53,986 nucleotides of DNA from the NCBI GenBank assembly GCA_017465575.1, contig JAFTVX010000016.1, positions 1 to 53,986 on the forward strand, given 5' to 3'. Every line of letters starts with the position of its first letter. Position 1 is the first letter of the stretch. Positions 9,141 through 17,704 of the stretch are shown one piece after another. The stretch is from Alistipes sp. (GTDB taxonomy: Bacteria > Bacteroidota > Bacteroidia > Bacteroidales > Rikenellaceae). A model generated the notes under the pieces. That model was given only the letters and a program-made list of their open reading frames with translations, was not told the origin of the DNA and did not search any database. The translations under genes and the position numbers were made by a program.

Positions 9141-10274
9141 ATGACAAAAATTTTAATCCTCTTTCATCAGCGAAGCATGCGAAATTCGCTTTCGGAACGC
9201 CTCCGTTTCGAGAACTTTGCAACAGATGAGGCATCCGACGAGAGCCAAGCACGCGAGATGTGCGAGGCCACGGATTACGATGCTGCGATTGTGGGTAGCG
9301 ACATTGAGTGCTCGGCGCTCCACCTACCGAAGATTGTCGTGGCGGATAAGCCAGCGTTGGAGAGTGCAGTGATGGCTCTACGCTCGGGTGCTATTGACTA
9401 CCTATCGATGCCTATCGACATGAATATGCTCCTCGATAGACTGCGCACCCTCACCCCGGACGATGCACAGCAAATAGCGCATCGTTGCCCACGCCACCAC
9501 ACTCGTCGCACGAACTGTGCCACGCAACCTATCATCGGCAAATCCGAGGCCATAGAGCGTGTCAGGCAACTTATTGGTCGTGTAGCGCCGTCGAACGCCC
9601 GTGTTTTGGTCTTGGGCGAAAATGGCACAGGCAAGGAGCTTGTAGCACGCTGGCTACACCTCAAAAGCCACCGATGCGATGCTCCGTTTGTCGAGGTAAA
9701 CTGCGCCGCTATACCCGCCGAACTAATTGAAAGCGAACTCTTTGGCCACGAAAAGGGGTCGTTCACCTCGGCCGTGAAACAGCGCAAAGGAAAGTTTGAG
9801 TTGGCCGATGGTGGTACACTCTTTATGGACGAGATTGGCGATATGTCGCTATCGGCACAAGCCAAGGTACTAAGAGCATTGCAAGAGAATAAGATTACGC
9901 GCGTAGGTGGCGATAGAGATATACCTGTCGATGTGCGTGTTGTAGCGGCTACGAACAAAGATATTCGCCACGAGATTGCCCTCGGCCACTTTCGTGAAGA
10001 CCTCTACCACCGCCTTAGCGTTATTGAGATTGATGTGCCACCCCTGCGCGAGAGGCGAAGCGACATCGGCTTGCTTGTCGACCACTTTATCGAGGAGGTA
10101 TGTTCGCGCCACTCCGTTGCCACCAAGCATATTGACAACGAGGCCGTTGCGATGCTTAGCGATATGCCGTGGACAGGCAACATCCGCGAGCTACACAATG
10201 TTGTCGAACGCCTCGTAATCCTTAGCGACGATCGCATCACGGCAAATGCCGTAAGGCTCTATTGCCACGCTTAG
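9141..10274 (+). CDS. Sigma-54 AAA+ activator with a degenerate receiver and no HTH
   Basis: 377 residues. The N-terminus (1-105) has a receiver-like fold but lacks the phosphorylation residues: the acidic pair is Phe-His (ILILFHQ), the acceptor Asp is Gly52 (YDAAIVG), and the conserved Lys is Met90 (YLSMPID). The AAA+ domain (about 130-360) is intact: Walker A GENGTGKE at 159-166, Walker B GGTLFMDEIG at 224-233, and the arginine-finger region FREDLYHRL. The sigma-54 contact loop reads GSFTSA (206-211) instead of GAFTGA. The protein ends at NAVRLYCHA with no Fis-type HTH. It should remodel sigma-54 RNA polymerase from solution and without phosphorylation; this is inference. The last 4 bp overlap the convergent HAD gene. 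Confidence 0.9.
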   Translation: MTKILILFHQRSMRNSLSERLRFENFATDEASDESQAREMCEATDYDAAIVGSDIECSALHLPKIVVADKPALESAVMALRSGAIDYLSMPIDMNMLLDRLRTLTPDDAQQIAHRCPRHHTRRTNCATQPIIGKSEAIERVRQLIGRVAPSNARVLVLGENGTGKELVARWLHLKSHRCDAPFVEVNCAAIPAELIESELFGHEKGSFTSAVKQRKGKFELADGGTLFMDEIGDMSLSAQAKVLRALQENKITRVGGDRDIPVDVRVVAATNKDIRHEIALGHFREDLYHRLSVIEIDVPPLRERRSDIGLLVDHFIEEVCSRHSVATKHIDNEAVAMLSDMPWTGNIRELHNVVERLVILSDDRITANAVRLYCHA

Positions 10275-10927
10275 AGCACCACTTCGCGGAGTTCATCGAT
10301 GGTCGTTACCACCTTTGTTGCGCCCGCCTCATAAAGCTCCTCGGCAAAGCGGAAGCCCCACGCCACACCCACCGAGGCGATGCCTGCGCCAGCGGCGGTA
10401 CGGATGTCGATGCCAGAGTCGCCAACCAAGATAGCACGACTGGTGTCGAAGTCGCCCTTACGCAAGATGTTGAAGATGATTTCGGGGTCGGGTTTTAGGG
10501 GTGCACCCTCGCGGTTGCCCTCAACGGCAACAAAGTCGATATCGGCGAAAAACTTCTGTATCAGACGGTCGGTGCCGTGCTGAAACTTATTCGATGCCAC
10601 AGCCACCGCTACACCCTCTTTGCGAAGGTCGTGCAACAACTGGTGCATACCCTCGTAGGGCACGGTGTGGCGGTCGATGTTGTCGACATAGTAGCGACGA
10701 AACTGCGTCACGCAATCATCAACATAGCCCTCATCTTTTGCCAATTCCGAGGGCAACGCCCTCTCTACCAAGCGCTTGATACCTCCACCTACCATCTGTC
10801 GGTACTCCGCATCGGTGTGTTCGGGGAGGTTGCGCGAACGCATAACATAGTCTACCGACGCTGCCAAATCGCCTATGGTGTTGAGCAGCGTGCCATCAAG
10901 GTCGAAGATTACAATATCGAATTTCAT
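10271..10927 (-). CDS. HAD-superfamily phosphatase (phosphoglycolate phosphatase-like)
   Basis: 218 residues. HAD motif I is FDLDGTLLNT (nucleophile D9, acid D11), motif II includes VASNKF (about residue 110), the motif III lysine is in the PLKPDPEIIF region and motif IV is GDSGID. The helical cap between motifs I and II (about 15-85) is of the Gph/PGMB subtype. The probable substrate is 2-phosphoglycolate or another small phosphate ester, but HAD specificity cannot be read from motifs. It is convergent with the sigma-54 activator (4-bp overlap) and divergent from the glycosyltransferase. Confidence 0.9.
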   Translation of the reverse strand: MKFDIVIFDLDGTLLNTIGDLAASVDYVMRSRNLPEHTDAEYRQMVGGGIKRLVERALPSELAKDEGYVDDCVTQFRRYYVDNIDRHTVPYEGMHQLLHDLRKEGVAVAVASNKFQHGTDRLIQKFFADIDFVAVEGNREGAPLKPDPEIIFNILRKGDFDTSRAILVGDSGIDIRTAAGAGIASVGVAWGFRFAEELYEAGATKVVTTIDELREVVL

Positions 10928-10931
10928 AGGG

Positions 10932-10968
10932 CAAAGATAATATTTTTCGAGAAAAATGCGTAATTTTG
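10932..10968. promoter_or_regulatory. Divergent -7 boxes between the HAD and GT2 genes
   Basis: TATCTTTG on the minus strand (10939-10932) lies 4 bp before the HAD start codon, and TAATTTTG on the plus strand (10961-10968) lies 4 bp before the GT2 start codon. Both fit TAnnTTTG. The very short distance would put transcription starts at or just inside the start codons, so either the messages are leaderless or the true starts lie slightly downstream. No clear -33 box is visible. Confidence 0.55.
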
Positions 10969-10972
10969 TGGT

Positions 10973-11866
10973 ATGATACGCCTTTCGTTGATAGTTGCGA
11001 CCTTCAATCGCTCGGAGCAGTTGCTCACCACCCTACGCTCGGTGGCTCAGCAGAGCCACAAGGCAGAGGAGTGGGAGTGTATCGTTGTGGATAACAACTC
11101 TAAGGACAACACACGCTCTGTGGTCGAGAAGTTTATCTCGGAGCATACTGCGCAAAACTTCCGCTATAAGTTCGTCAAGGAGCAGGGGTTGTCGTTTGCC
11201 CGCAATGGTGGTATTCGTGAGGCAAAGGGCGATATCATAGCATTTATCGATGATGATGAGCGCATAGTGGCAGATTTCATCTCGGCATACATTGAACTCT
11301 TTGACCTCCACCCCGATGCTATGTCGGCGGGTGGCGAAATCATCGCCGAGTACCCCTTTGGTCGCCCCCGCTGGATGTCGCGCTATGCCGAAGAGCCGAT
11401 AGCCAACCCTATGTCGTTTGGCTCGCACATTAGACTCTTTCCCAAGGGTCGCATCCCCGGTGGTGGCAATATGGCTGTTAGGCGCAAGGCTCTCGATATC
11501 GTAGGCTTGTTCGACACCTCGCTTGGTCGCACGGGCAAGAGCCTTACGGGTGGCGAGGAGAGCGACCTTTTTGAGCGAATGGCAAAGCACGAAATGGCGT
11601 GCTACTATGTCCCCCGTGCCGTGATGTATCATATTATCCCCGAAGAGAAACTCTCGCTCGACTACTTTCGTCGCCTTAACTTCAACAATGGCCGTAGCCA
11701 ACTGCGCCGTGCCGAGCTACACCACCGCACACCTATGCTCTATATTAAGGAGTGCGCCAAGTGGGTTGCCACACTTCTCCTATGCCTTGTGCACCGCCCC
11801 GCGCAGTCGCGCTATCTTCTTACGATGCGCTACCAAATATCGCGCGGAATATTTAGCAAAGAATAA
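10973..11866 (+). CDS. Family 2 glycosyltransferase
   Basis: 297 residues. A GT-A fold starts at residue 3 with LSLIVATFNRSEQL, followed by the nucleotide-binding VDNNSKDNT and the metal-binding DDD in AFIDDDERI. The acceptor-side acidic motif is GGEESDLFERM (about residue 195). The C-terminus has one weakly hydrophobic helix (about 260-278) that may associate with the membrane. It should transfer a sugar from a nucleotide donor to a glycan or lipid; the sugar and acceptor are unknown. It stands alone between divergent HAD and convergent lpxA genes, not in a glycan cluster. Confidence 0.9.
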   Translation: MIRLSLIVATFNRSEQLLTTLRSVAQQSHKAEEWECIVVDNNSKDNTRSVVEKFISEHTAQNFRYKFVKEQGLSFARNGGIREAKGDIIAFIDDDERIVADFISAYIELFDLHPDAMSAGGEIIAEYPFGRPRWMSRYAEEPIANPMSFGSHIRLFPKGRIPGGGNMAVRRKALDIVGLFDTSLGRTGKSLTGGEESDLFERMAKHEMACYYVPRAVMYHIIPEEKLSLDYFRRLNFNNGRSQLRRAELHHRTPMLYIKECAKWVATLLLCLVHRPAQSRYLLTMRYQISRGIFSKE

Positions 11867-11871
11867 AGCAT

Positions 11872-11898
11872 AAGGGCTGCCCCGTGGGACAGCCCTTT
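11872..11898 (+). terminator. Terminator after the GT2 gene
   Basis: Stem AAGGGCTG / CAGCCCTT with a ten-base loop, followed by only a short T stretch, immediately behind the stop codon. Confidence 0.75.
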
Positions 11899-11910
11899 AC
11901 CTTACTTATG

Positions 11911-12029
11911 AAGTTGTATAACAAGAGCTAATTTTAGGCTTGCGAAGCCCGAGAAACCGCAGTTTACTATGGCGTAAATGAGGATTTCGAGGGCAAGCGT
12001 AACGACAAAGTAGCCTTGTTAGACAGCTT
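11911..12029. repeat. Long imperfect hairpin behind lpxA
   Basis: The 60-base arms begin AAGTTGTATAACAAG and end CTTGTTAGACAGCTT. They pair along most of their length with bulges, through GCTTGC / GCAAGC to an apical GTTTAC / GTAAAT around TATGG. The right arm ends 6 bp before the lpxA stop codon. The architecture and apical loop resemble the AATTTGTTG hairpins elsewhere in the window, but the outer arm differs and no TTAGGG block is attached. Confidence 0.7.
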
Positions 12030-12035
12030 CAACGA

Positions 12036-12821
12036 TTATCGTCTTGACATATACTGCTTGATTACACCGCGCTTCGATGCACGAATAAACTCAATTAGCT
12101 TATTGCGCTCGGGGGTCTCGGCAACCTCTGCCTCCGCCTTGTCGCAACCAGCCAGGTAGTTAAGCTCGCTCTGGAACAAGATGCGGCAGGTGTTGTGGAT
12201 AGAGTCGATCTGCTCCGAGGTAAAGCCACGGCGCGAAAGACCTACCTTATTGATACCCGCATAGTGTGTCTCACCATTTGTTGCGATGATAAATGGAGGA
12301 ACATCCTGCGTAACGAGCGCACCACCCTGAATCATAGCGTGGTCGCCAATATGAATCCACTGGTGGAGTGCTGCGTGGCCACCAATAACTACCCAGTCGC
12401 CAACCTCAACCTCGCCAGCCAACGACACACGATTTGCGATAACGCAGTGGCTACCAACAACATCGTCGTGAGCAATATGCACATAGGCCATAAGCAGGTT
12501 GTGGTCGCCAACAACGGTCGTGCCACGCGATGCCGTGCCTCGTGCGATGGTTACGCACTCGCGGATGTCGTTGTAGTCGCCAATAACGGCAGTTGTCTGC
12601 TCGCCAGCGAACTTCAAGTCCTGAGGCAAGCAAGCGATGCAAGCGCCGGGGTGTACCTTGTTACCCTTACCCAGACGAGCGCCATTGTAGATGCAGGCGT
12701 GAGGTCCAATCCAGCAGTCGTCGCCGATAACAACATCGCCCTCGATATATGCGAAAGGCTCGATGGTCACATTGTTGCCAATCTTGGCATCGGGGTGAAC
12801 ATAAGCTAAGTTACTAATCAT
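12036..12821 (-). CDS. lpxA: UDP-N-acetylglucosamine acyltransferase
   Basis: 261 residues, normal for LpxA, which adds the first acyl chain to UDP-GlcNAc in lipid A synthesis. The left-handed beta-helix is visible as hexapeptide repeats (IGNNVTIEPFAYIEGDVVIGDD) over residues 10-190. The catalytic histidine is in AYVHIAHDDVVG. The helical C-terminal part (about 195-261) matches LpxA. The start at 12821 (MISNLAYVHPDAKIG) is used; the in-frame ATG 78 bp upstream adds unrelated residues that overlap the lpxC-fabZ gene. It follows lpxC-fabZ by 35 bp in the same operon. Confidence 0.96.
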   Translation of the reverse strand: MISNLAYVHPDAKIGNNVTIEPFAYIEGDVVIGDDCWIGPHACIYNGARLGKGNKVHPGACIACLPQDLKFAGEQTTAVIGDYNDIRECVTIARGTASRGTTVVGDHNLLMAYVHIAHDDVVGSHCVIANRVSLAGEVEVGDWVVIGGHAALHQWIHIGDHAMIQGGALVTQDVPPFIIATNGETHYAGINKVGLSRRGFTSEQIDSIHNTCRILFQSELNYLAGCDKAEAEVAETPERNKLIEFIRASKRGVIKQYMSRR

Positions 12822-12856
12822 AATCCAAATTTTTGTTTGTGTCCTAACTAATCCTT

Positions 12857-14242
12857 TTAGCGGTTCTTGGCAATCTGGGCGGTGAGCACAGCCTCGCAAG
12901 CGAGTGTACCACCAGTAAATGCCTTACACTCAGCGGTGCAGATACCACGGCGCATATCCGTGATGTGGCACTCGAGCTGCAAGGTATCGCCCGGAACAAC
13001 CTTCTTCTTCCACTTTACGCCATCGGCCTTGAGGAAGTAGGTCGAGTACGACTCGGGGTTCTCAACCTTGCTAAGCACCAAGATACCGCAGCACTGCGCC
13101 AACGCCTCGATGATAAGCACACCAGGCATCACAGGCTCCTCGGGGAAGTGACCCACGAAGAAGGGCTCGTTCATCGACACCTGCTTGATACCGCCGATAG
13201 CATTCTCCTCCATGTGGAAGACACGGTCGACGAGCAAGAAGGGAGGACGGTGGGGCAAGGTAGCCTTAATCTGGTTGATATCCATCAAGGGCTGCTCCTT
13301 TGAGCTATACTTGAACGAGGGGCGGTCGCCACTACGACGGATAGTGCGCGAAAGCTCCTTCATAAACTCCGTATTGGCGAAGTGACCGGGGCGAGTGGCC
13401 CATACACGACCCTTGATACGCATACCCAAGAGAGCAAAGTCGCCAAGCAGGTCGAGAAGCTTGTGGCGTGCAAGCTCGTTGTTGGCACGCAACTGCTGGT
13501 TGTTAAGGTAGCCACCCGTGATGTGGATATCCTCCTTGCCGAAAATCTGCTTGAGGTGGTCAAGTTGGTCGTCAGACACGGCATTTTCAACAACTACGAT
13601 AGCGTTATCCAAGTCGCCACCCTTGATAAGGTTCATCTTCATCAGAGGCTCCAACTCGTGGAGGAAGACGAAGGTACGGCACATCGCAATCTTCTCTGTG
13701 TAGTTATCCGAGGGGTTGTAGACAGCATACTGGTTGCCCACGACCTTTGAGTTGTAATCCACATGAACCGATACCGAGAACTCGTCATCGGGATAGAGCA
13801 CGATAGCAACACCCTTCTCGGGGAGGGTATATACCTGCTTCTCGGTAACCTCATAGTAGCGGCGCTCGGCCGACTGCTCTACGGTGCCTACCTCCTCAAT
13901 GCGTGCTGCGTACTCTCTTGCCGAACCATCCATAATGGGGGTCTCGGGGGCGTTAATGTCGATTATTGCGTTGTCTACACCCAAGGTCCAGAGTGCCGAC
14001 ATAATATGCTCAATGGTGCTCACCTTTGCCTCGCCACGCTCGATAGTCGTACCACGCGATGTATCGCTCACATACTCACACAATGCGGGCACCTCGGGTG
14101 CACCCTCCAAATCTACACGACGGAACGAAATACCGTGGTTGTCCTCCGCGGGATTTACGGTCATCTTCACCTGCAAACCAGTGTGCAGACCCTTACCCTC
14201 GAAAGAGATGGCGCTGGTCAAAGTTCTCTGTTTTGTTGCCAT
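12857..14242 (-). CDS. lpxC-fabZ: Bifunctional LpxC deacetylase / FabZ dehydratase
   Basis: 461 residues. Residues 1-300 are LpxC, the zinc deacetylase that commits UDP-acyl-GlcNAc to lipid A: HIMSAL and HKLLDLLGDFALLG carry the zinc ligands. Residues about 318-461 are FabZ, the 3-hydroxyacyl-ACP dehydratase: PHRPPFLLVDRV and GHFPEEPVMPGVLIIEALAQ give the active-site His and Glu. This fusion is typical of Bacteroidota and joins the two enzymes that compete for hydroxyacyl-ACP. The operon continues with lpxA. A TATATTTG box lies 28 bp upstream of the start codon. Confidence 0.96.
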   Translation of the reverse strand: MATKQRTLTSAISFEGKGLHTGLQVKMTVNPAEDNHGISFRRVDLEGAPEVPALCEYVSDTSRGTTIERGEAKVSTIEHIMSALWTLGVDNAIIDINAPETPIMDGSAREYAARIEEVGTVEQSAERRYYEVTEKQVYTLPEKGVAIVLYPDDEFSVSVHVDYNSKVVGNQYAVYNPSDNYTEKIAMCRTFVFLHELEPLMKMNLIKGGDLDNAIVVVENAVSDDQLDHLKQIFGKEDIHITGGYLNNQQLRANNELARHKLLDLLGDFALLGMRIKGRVWATRPGHFANTEFMKELSRTIRRSGDRPSFKYSSKEQPLMDINQIKATLPHRPPFLLVDRVFHMEENAIGGIKQVSMNEPFFVGHFPEEPVMPGVLIIEALAQCCGILVLSKVENPESYSTYFLKADGVKWKKKVVPGDTLQLECHITDMRRGICTAECKAFTGGTLACEAVLTAQIAKNR

Positions 14243-14270
14243 ATTGAATAAATTATTTTGTTATCAACTG

Positions 14271-14308
14271 CAAATATACAAAAAATTCGAAAAAAATTAC
14301 TATTTTTG
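14271..14308. promoter_or_regulatory. Divergent -7 boxes for lpxC-fabZ and the TonB-like gene
   Basis: TATATTTG on the minus strand (14278-14271) faces lpxC-fabZ, and TATTTTTG on the plus strand (14301-14308) faces the TonB-like gene, 18 bp before its ATG. Both match TAnnTTTG. The DNA between them is A-rich; no convincing -33 TTTG is visible. Confidence 0.65.
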
Positions 14309-14326
14309 CTCATTATTACAAAGTAA

Positions 14327-15172
14327 ATGTCTGACAACCGCAAAACATATATCCCAAATAGACCAATCGCAAGAGGCGTTGCACCCCGTCGTCGTATGTC
14401 GATAGACCTTGGCGACACACGCACCGAGTCGTTTGGCGAGTGGCTCTTCAACCACCGCATCGGACTTGTTGCGATGTTGGCGGCATATATCATCGGCATC
14501 ATCGTCGTGGCCACCACACGCATCAATGTCGAGCTTCAGCCCCAGGAGTATATCATTGAGTTTGTCGAGGAGGAGCCCACGAAGGAGGAGTTGGAGCGGT
14601 TGCGCCGTAAGCGTGATGCCTTGCAGGAGGAGATAAATCAGCGCTTGGCGCGTGCTCAGCGTGTGCAGAACTTGCAGTCGAACGATGCCTCGGAGAGCAG
14701 TGCCTCGTCGTCGGAGATGCGCTACGACTCGGAGACCGAGCAGATGATGGATAAGATTGCCTCGGATATGGCGACCAATCGTGGTGATTATGAGAGCGGT
14801 ATGCGCCAGATAAATGGTATGGGCAAGGGTACGGGTAACGGCTCGGGCACGGGTGGAGATAAGGGCACAGACGAGAAGGGCAAATTCTCGGGTGCCGTAA
14901 CGGTTAACTACTCGTTTACCGACCCTGTGCGCCACCACCGCGACCTCTATGTGCCAGCCTATCGTGCCAAGGGTGGAGGTGTTGTTGTGGTAGATGTTTG
15001 GCTCGACCGCAACGGCACGGTGACGAATGCCCGCATAGCATCGTCGACCAACCCCGAGCTTAACTCTCAGGCACTTGCAGCGGCAAAGCATAGTCGAACG
15101 CTCTTCCGCATCGACAACACAGCGCCACAGTCGCATCGTGGCACGATAACTTACACATTTGTAGCACAATGA
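14327..15172 (+). CDS. TonB-like energy transducer protein
   Basis: 281 residues. A cytoplasmic N-terminus of about 45 residues precedes one membrane segment (about 46-65, IGLVAMLAAYIIGIIVVATT). An acidic/coiled-coil stretch follows (EEEPTKEELERLRRKRDAL, about 80-110), then a Gly/Ser-rich linker (about 160-185) and a C-terminal TonB-C-like domain (about 200-281) with GGGVVVVDVWLDRNGTVTNA and the closing GTITYTFV. This is the layout of TonB proteins, which pass inner-membrane energy to outer-membrane receptors, but the proline-rich spacer is replaced by a shorter Gly-rich one and no exbB/exbD lies nearby. The stop codon overlaps the next gene in ATGA. Confidence 0.8.
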   Translation: MSDNRKTYIPNRPIARGVAPRRRMSIDLGDTRTESFGEWLFNHRIGLVAMLAAYIIGIIVVATTRINVELQPQEYIIEFVEEEPTKEELERLRRKRDALQEEINQRLARAQRVQNLQSNDASESSASSSEMRYDSETEQMMDKIASDMATNRGDYESGMRQINGMGKGTGNGSGTGGDKGTDEKGKFSGAVTVNYSFTDPVRHHRDLYVPAYRAKGGGVVVVDVWLDRNGTVTNARIASSTNPELNSQALAAAKHSRTLFRIDNTAPQSHRGTITYTFVAQ

Positions 15173-15549
15173 CGCATCTAAAACATATAGCCCTAACCCT
15201 CGTTGCGATGTTGGCATCACTCGTTGCCGATGCCGCCACCGAGTCGCTATATATCGAGATGCCCGTCGCTAAGTCTTCGCCTGTCGAGGAGGCGCAGTTC
15301 GTAGAGAGTCATTCGATGCCCCTTATCAGCCCCACCACAGGCTCGGCGCAGACGATACTTCCTGCGGTGCGCACCATACATCGAGCGCCCCGCCACTCGG
15401 AGCGCAACGAGCTATCGTTCAGTGCTTTAGTACGCTCGATAGACTCCACCACGGCGGCTTATCGTTATGGATTGTATAACCACAAAATATTATTCTTTGC
15501 TTACCCTCGTCACTACTACCTGATGCTGTTGGTAAGACTTATTATTTAG
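15169..15549 (+). CDS. Small secreted hypothetical protein
   Basis: 126 residues. A signal peptide (about 1-22, LTLVAMLASLVADA) is followed by a short region without recognisable domains; the C-terminus (about 105-126) is aromatic and hydrophobic (HYYLMLLVRLII). The start codon overlaps the stop codon of the TonB-like gene by 4 bp, so it is probably translationally coupled to it. I know no homologue and assign no function. Confidence 0.65.
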   Translation: MTHLKHIALTLVAMLASLVADAATESLYIEMPVAKSSPVEEAQFVESHSMPLISPTTGSAQTILPAVRTIHRAPRHSERNELSFSALVRSIDSTTAAYRYGLYNHKILFFAYPRHYYLMLLVRLII

Positions 15550-15611
15550 TGCTTTATAGGCTCAGTGTGTGTTTTTATAAAGTAACTTAACTAAATAATA
15601 TTTTTAACCTA

Positions 15612-15645
15612 ATATAGTGCCTCGGCGGAGGTCGTGGCACTATAT
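15612..15645. promoter_or_regulatory. Perfect inverted repeat in a 5' leader
   Basis: ATATAGTGCC and GGCACTATAT form a 10-bp perfect stem with a 14-base G-rich loop, ending 16 bp before the ATG at 15662. There is no T-run, so it is not a standard terminator. It could be an operator or an RNA hairpin covering the start region. Confidence 0.6.
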
Positions 15646-15661
15646 TTCAAAAAAGAATAGT

Positions 15662-16162
15662 ATGAGATTGGATATATGCGAGGCACTCTATGCCTTGCCT
15701 GGCGGTGTTGTTGTTGCACGCCGCCGTTCGATGATGAAACCCATCATCTACTTGTGCTTGGGCATAGTTCTGTGTATTATTAACTTTGTGGCTGTCGAGG
15801 ATAAGAATGGCGCATTGGGTATGTTGCTTATGGTGTGTGGCATATCTCTTGTTGCCTACGGTATCTTTGCCATTATCGCACGCTTTGCCGATAGCGAGGG
15901 TGTTCCCTACGATACGGAGGCTCGCCGCTATATGGTGCGCCGTGAGCGCTACTTCGACCACGAATTGCTCAAGCCTCTGAGCGATGCTGTGGCGCGTGGC
16001 GATAGAGAGGCTATCGACTCGATGCCCACAACAAATGTTGCTCGTCTGACCCTTGTCGAGTACCGCACACCCGGCACTAACCGCACGGCGTGGGCGATAT
16101 ATGAGTATGTCGATTTCTCAAACCGCCTCTATGGCGAGGTAAAGATACTGTCAGGCAAGTAA
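15662..16162 (+). CDS. Small membrane protein of unknown function
   Basis: 166 residues from the ATG at 15662. The alternative ATG 45 bp upstream lies inside a perfect hairpin and adds a basic, non-conserved stretch. Two membrane segments are visible (about 24-42 and 48-70), followed by a soluble C-terminal part with ERYFDHELLKPL and a beta-rich end (WAIYEYVDFSNRLYGEVKIL). The layout is that of a small inner-membrane protein with a cytoplasmic or periplasmic tail. I recognise no family. Confidence 0.75.
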   Translation: MRLDICEALYALPGGVVVARRRSMMKPIIYLCLGIVLCIINFVAVEDKNGALGMLLMVCGISLVAYGIFAIIARFADSEGVPYDTEARRYMVRRERYFDHELLKPLSDAVARGDREAIDSMPTTNVARLTLVEYRTPGTNRTAWAIYEYVDFSNRLYGEVKILSGK

Positions 16163-16219
16163 CAAGTAAAATTTTGTGTTTCAGTATAACTTGTTAAGCA
16201 AGTCTTAAACAGTTTCAGT

Positions 16220-17704
16220 ATGAACGAAAACTTTCTGTTTGTAGGAGCTTTGTTGCTCTTTGCTGCCGTGCTTGCAGGTAAGGCGGCATATCGTCTGGGA
16301 GCGCCAGCCCTGTTGCTCTTCCTTGGTGTAGGTGTGTTGTTTGGCTACAACGACTTCGTTGAGTTCCACTCCTACGACTTTGCGGGCTTCATCGGTATGG
16401 TTGCGATGTGTATCATCCTCTTCTCGGGCGGTATGGACACCAAGTTTTCGGAGATTCGGCCGGTGTTAGCACCCGGCGTTGTTATGGCAACGCTGGGTGT
16501 AGCACTCACCGCCCTTATCGTCGGAGGCTTTATCTACCTGCTCGCCCCGTGGCTCGGTGTTGAGATTAGTTTTACTATGGCGCTGTTGCTTGCTGCCACG
16601 ATGTCATCTACCGACTCTGCCTCGGTATTTAGCATCCTGCGCACCAAGAAACAGGGTCTTATGCAGAACCTACGCCCTCTGCTTGAGTTGGAGAGTGGTA
16701 GTAACGACCCCATGGCATATATCCTTACTGTTGTGCTTGTTAGCCTTGTTAAGGATGGTGCAGAGTTGGAAATTTCGTCGGCTCTTAGCACCTTCTTTAT
16801 CCAGATGGCACTCGGTGCTATCTATGGCTACGGCTTTGGTCGAGTCACGGTGTGGATTATGAACCATATCAACATTCGTAGCACACCCTCGCTCTACTCC
16901 GTATTGCTCTTGGCGTGTGCCTTCTTCACCTTTTCGTTCACGACCATCACCCATGGTAACGGCTACCTGGCGGTATATATCGCAGGTCTTGTTGTGGGTA
17001 ACCACCGTATCGCCTACCGCAATATGCTCGGTACATTCTTCGACTCGTTCACTTGGCTGCTGCAGATTATCCTCTTCCTCTGCCTCGGCCTTATTGTCGA
17101 TGTCCACGAGCTTATTAAGCCCGAGGTGCTCTTTATGGGTCTTGCAATAGGTATCTTTATGATATTCCTCGCCCGCCCCGTGGCCACGGTAATATCGTTG
17201 CTCCCCTTCCGCAAGTTTAGCGGCAAGGCGCGTGTATATGTGTCGTGGGTAGGTCTGCGTGGCGCTGTGCCTATCATCTTCGCCATATACCCTATCACGC
17301 AGGGTGTCGAGGGTGCGGAGTATATATTTAATGTGGTGTTCCTCGTAACCATCGTCTCGCTACTTATTCAGGGTACTACGGTCAGCGGTATGGCCAACTG
17401 GCTCGGCCTTTCGTATGAGGAGCCCGATGCCACCTTTAAGCTCACCGTGCCCGACCATATACGCAGCCAGTTTACCGAGATTGGCGTTACGGCATCGATG
17501 CTCCATAGTGGCGACACGCTGAAGGATATCCACCTTCCGGGCAATACGCTTGTTGTCTTGGTCTACCGCGACAATAAGTACTTTGTGCCCAAGGGCTTTA
17601 CACAACTCCACCCCGGCGATAAACTGCTTGTGGTGTCGGACAACAACGAGGAGTTGCTCACCAAGGTCAAAACCCTCGGCATCAAGCATATTATTGAGGT
17701 GTAA
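16220..17704 (+). CDS. Potassium or sodium/proton antiporter (NhaP2/CvrA type)
   Basis: 494 residues. A CPA1-type membrane domain of about 12 helices (1-390) carries the ion-site stretch MSSTDSASVFSIL and LLELESGSNDPMAYILT (the ND of the second contains the acidic ion ligand). It is followed by a soluble RCK-C/TrkA-C domain (about 395-494) that usually binds a regulatory ligand. This layout matches NhaP2/CvrA, which exports K+ or Na+ in exchange for protons. The gene ends in a strong terminator and appears monocistronic. The choice between K+ and Na+ cannot be made from sequence alone. Confidence 0.92.
   Translation: MNENFLFVGALLLFAAVLAGKAAYRLGAPALLLFLGVGVLFGYNDFVEFHSYDFAGFIGMVAMCIILFSGGMDTKFSEIRPVLAPGVVMATLGVALTALIVGGFIYLLAPWLGVEISFTMALLLAATMSSTDSASVFSILRTKKQGLMQNLRPLLELESGSNDPMAYILTVVLVSLVKDGAELEISSALSTFFIQMALGAIYGYGFGRVTVWIMNHINIRSTPSLYSVLLLACAFFTFSFTTITHGNGYLAVYIAGLVVGNHRIAYRNMLGTFFDSFTWLLQIILFLCLGLIVDVHELIKPEVLFMGLAIGIFMIFLARPVATVISLLPFRKFSGKARVYVSWVGLRGAVPIIFAIYPITQGVEGAEYIFNVVFLVTIVSLLIQGTTVSGMANWLGLSYEEPDATFKLTVPDHIRSQFTEIGVTASMLHSGDTLKDIHLPGNTLVVLVYRDNKYFVPKGFTQLHPGDKLLVVSDNNEELLTKVKTLGIKHIIEV

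Noticed and set aside
12857-14242. LpxC-FabZ fusion as a novelty
   Set aside because: This fusion is well known in Bacteroidota; the same holds for MurF-alanine racemase at 42679-45042.
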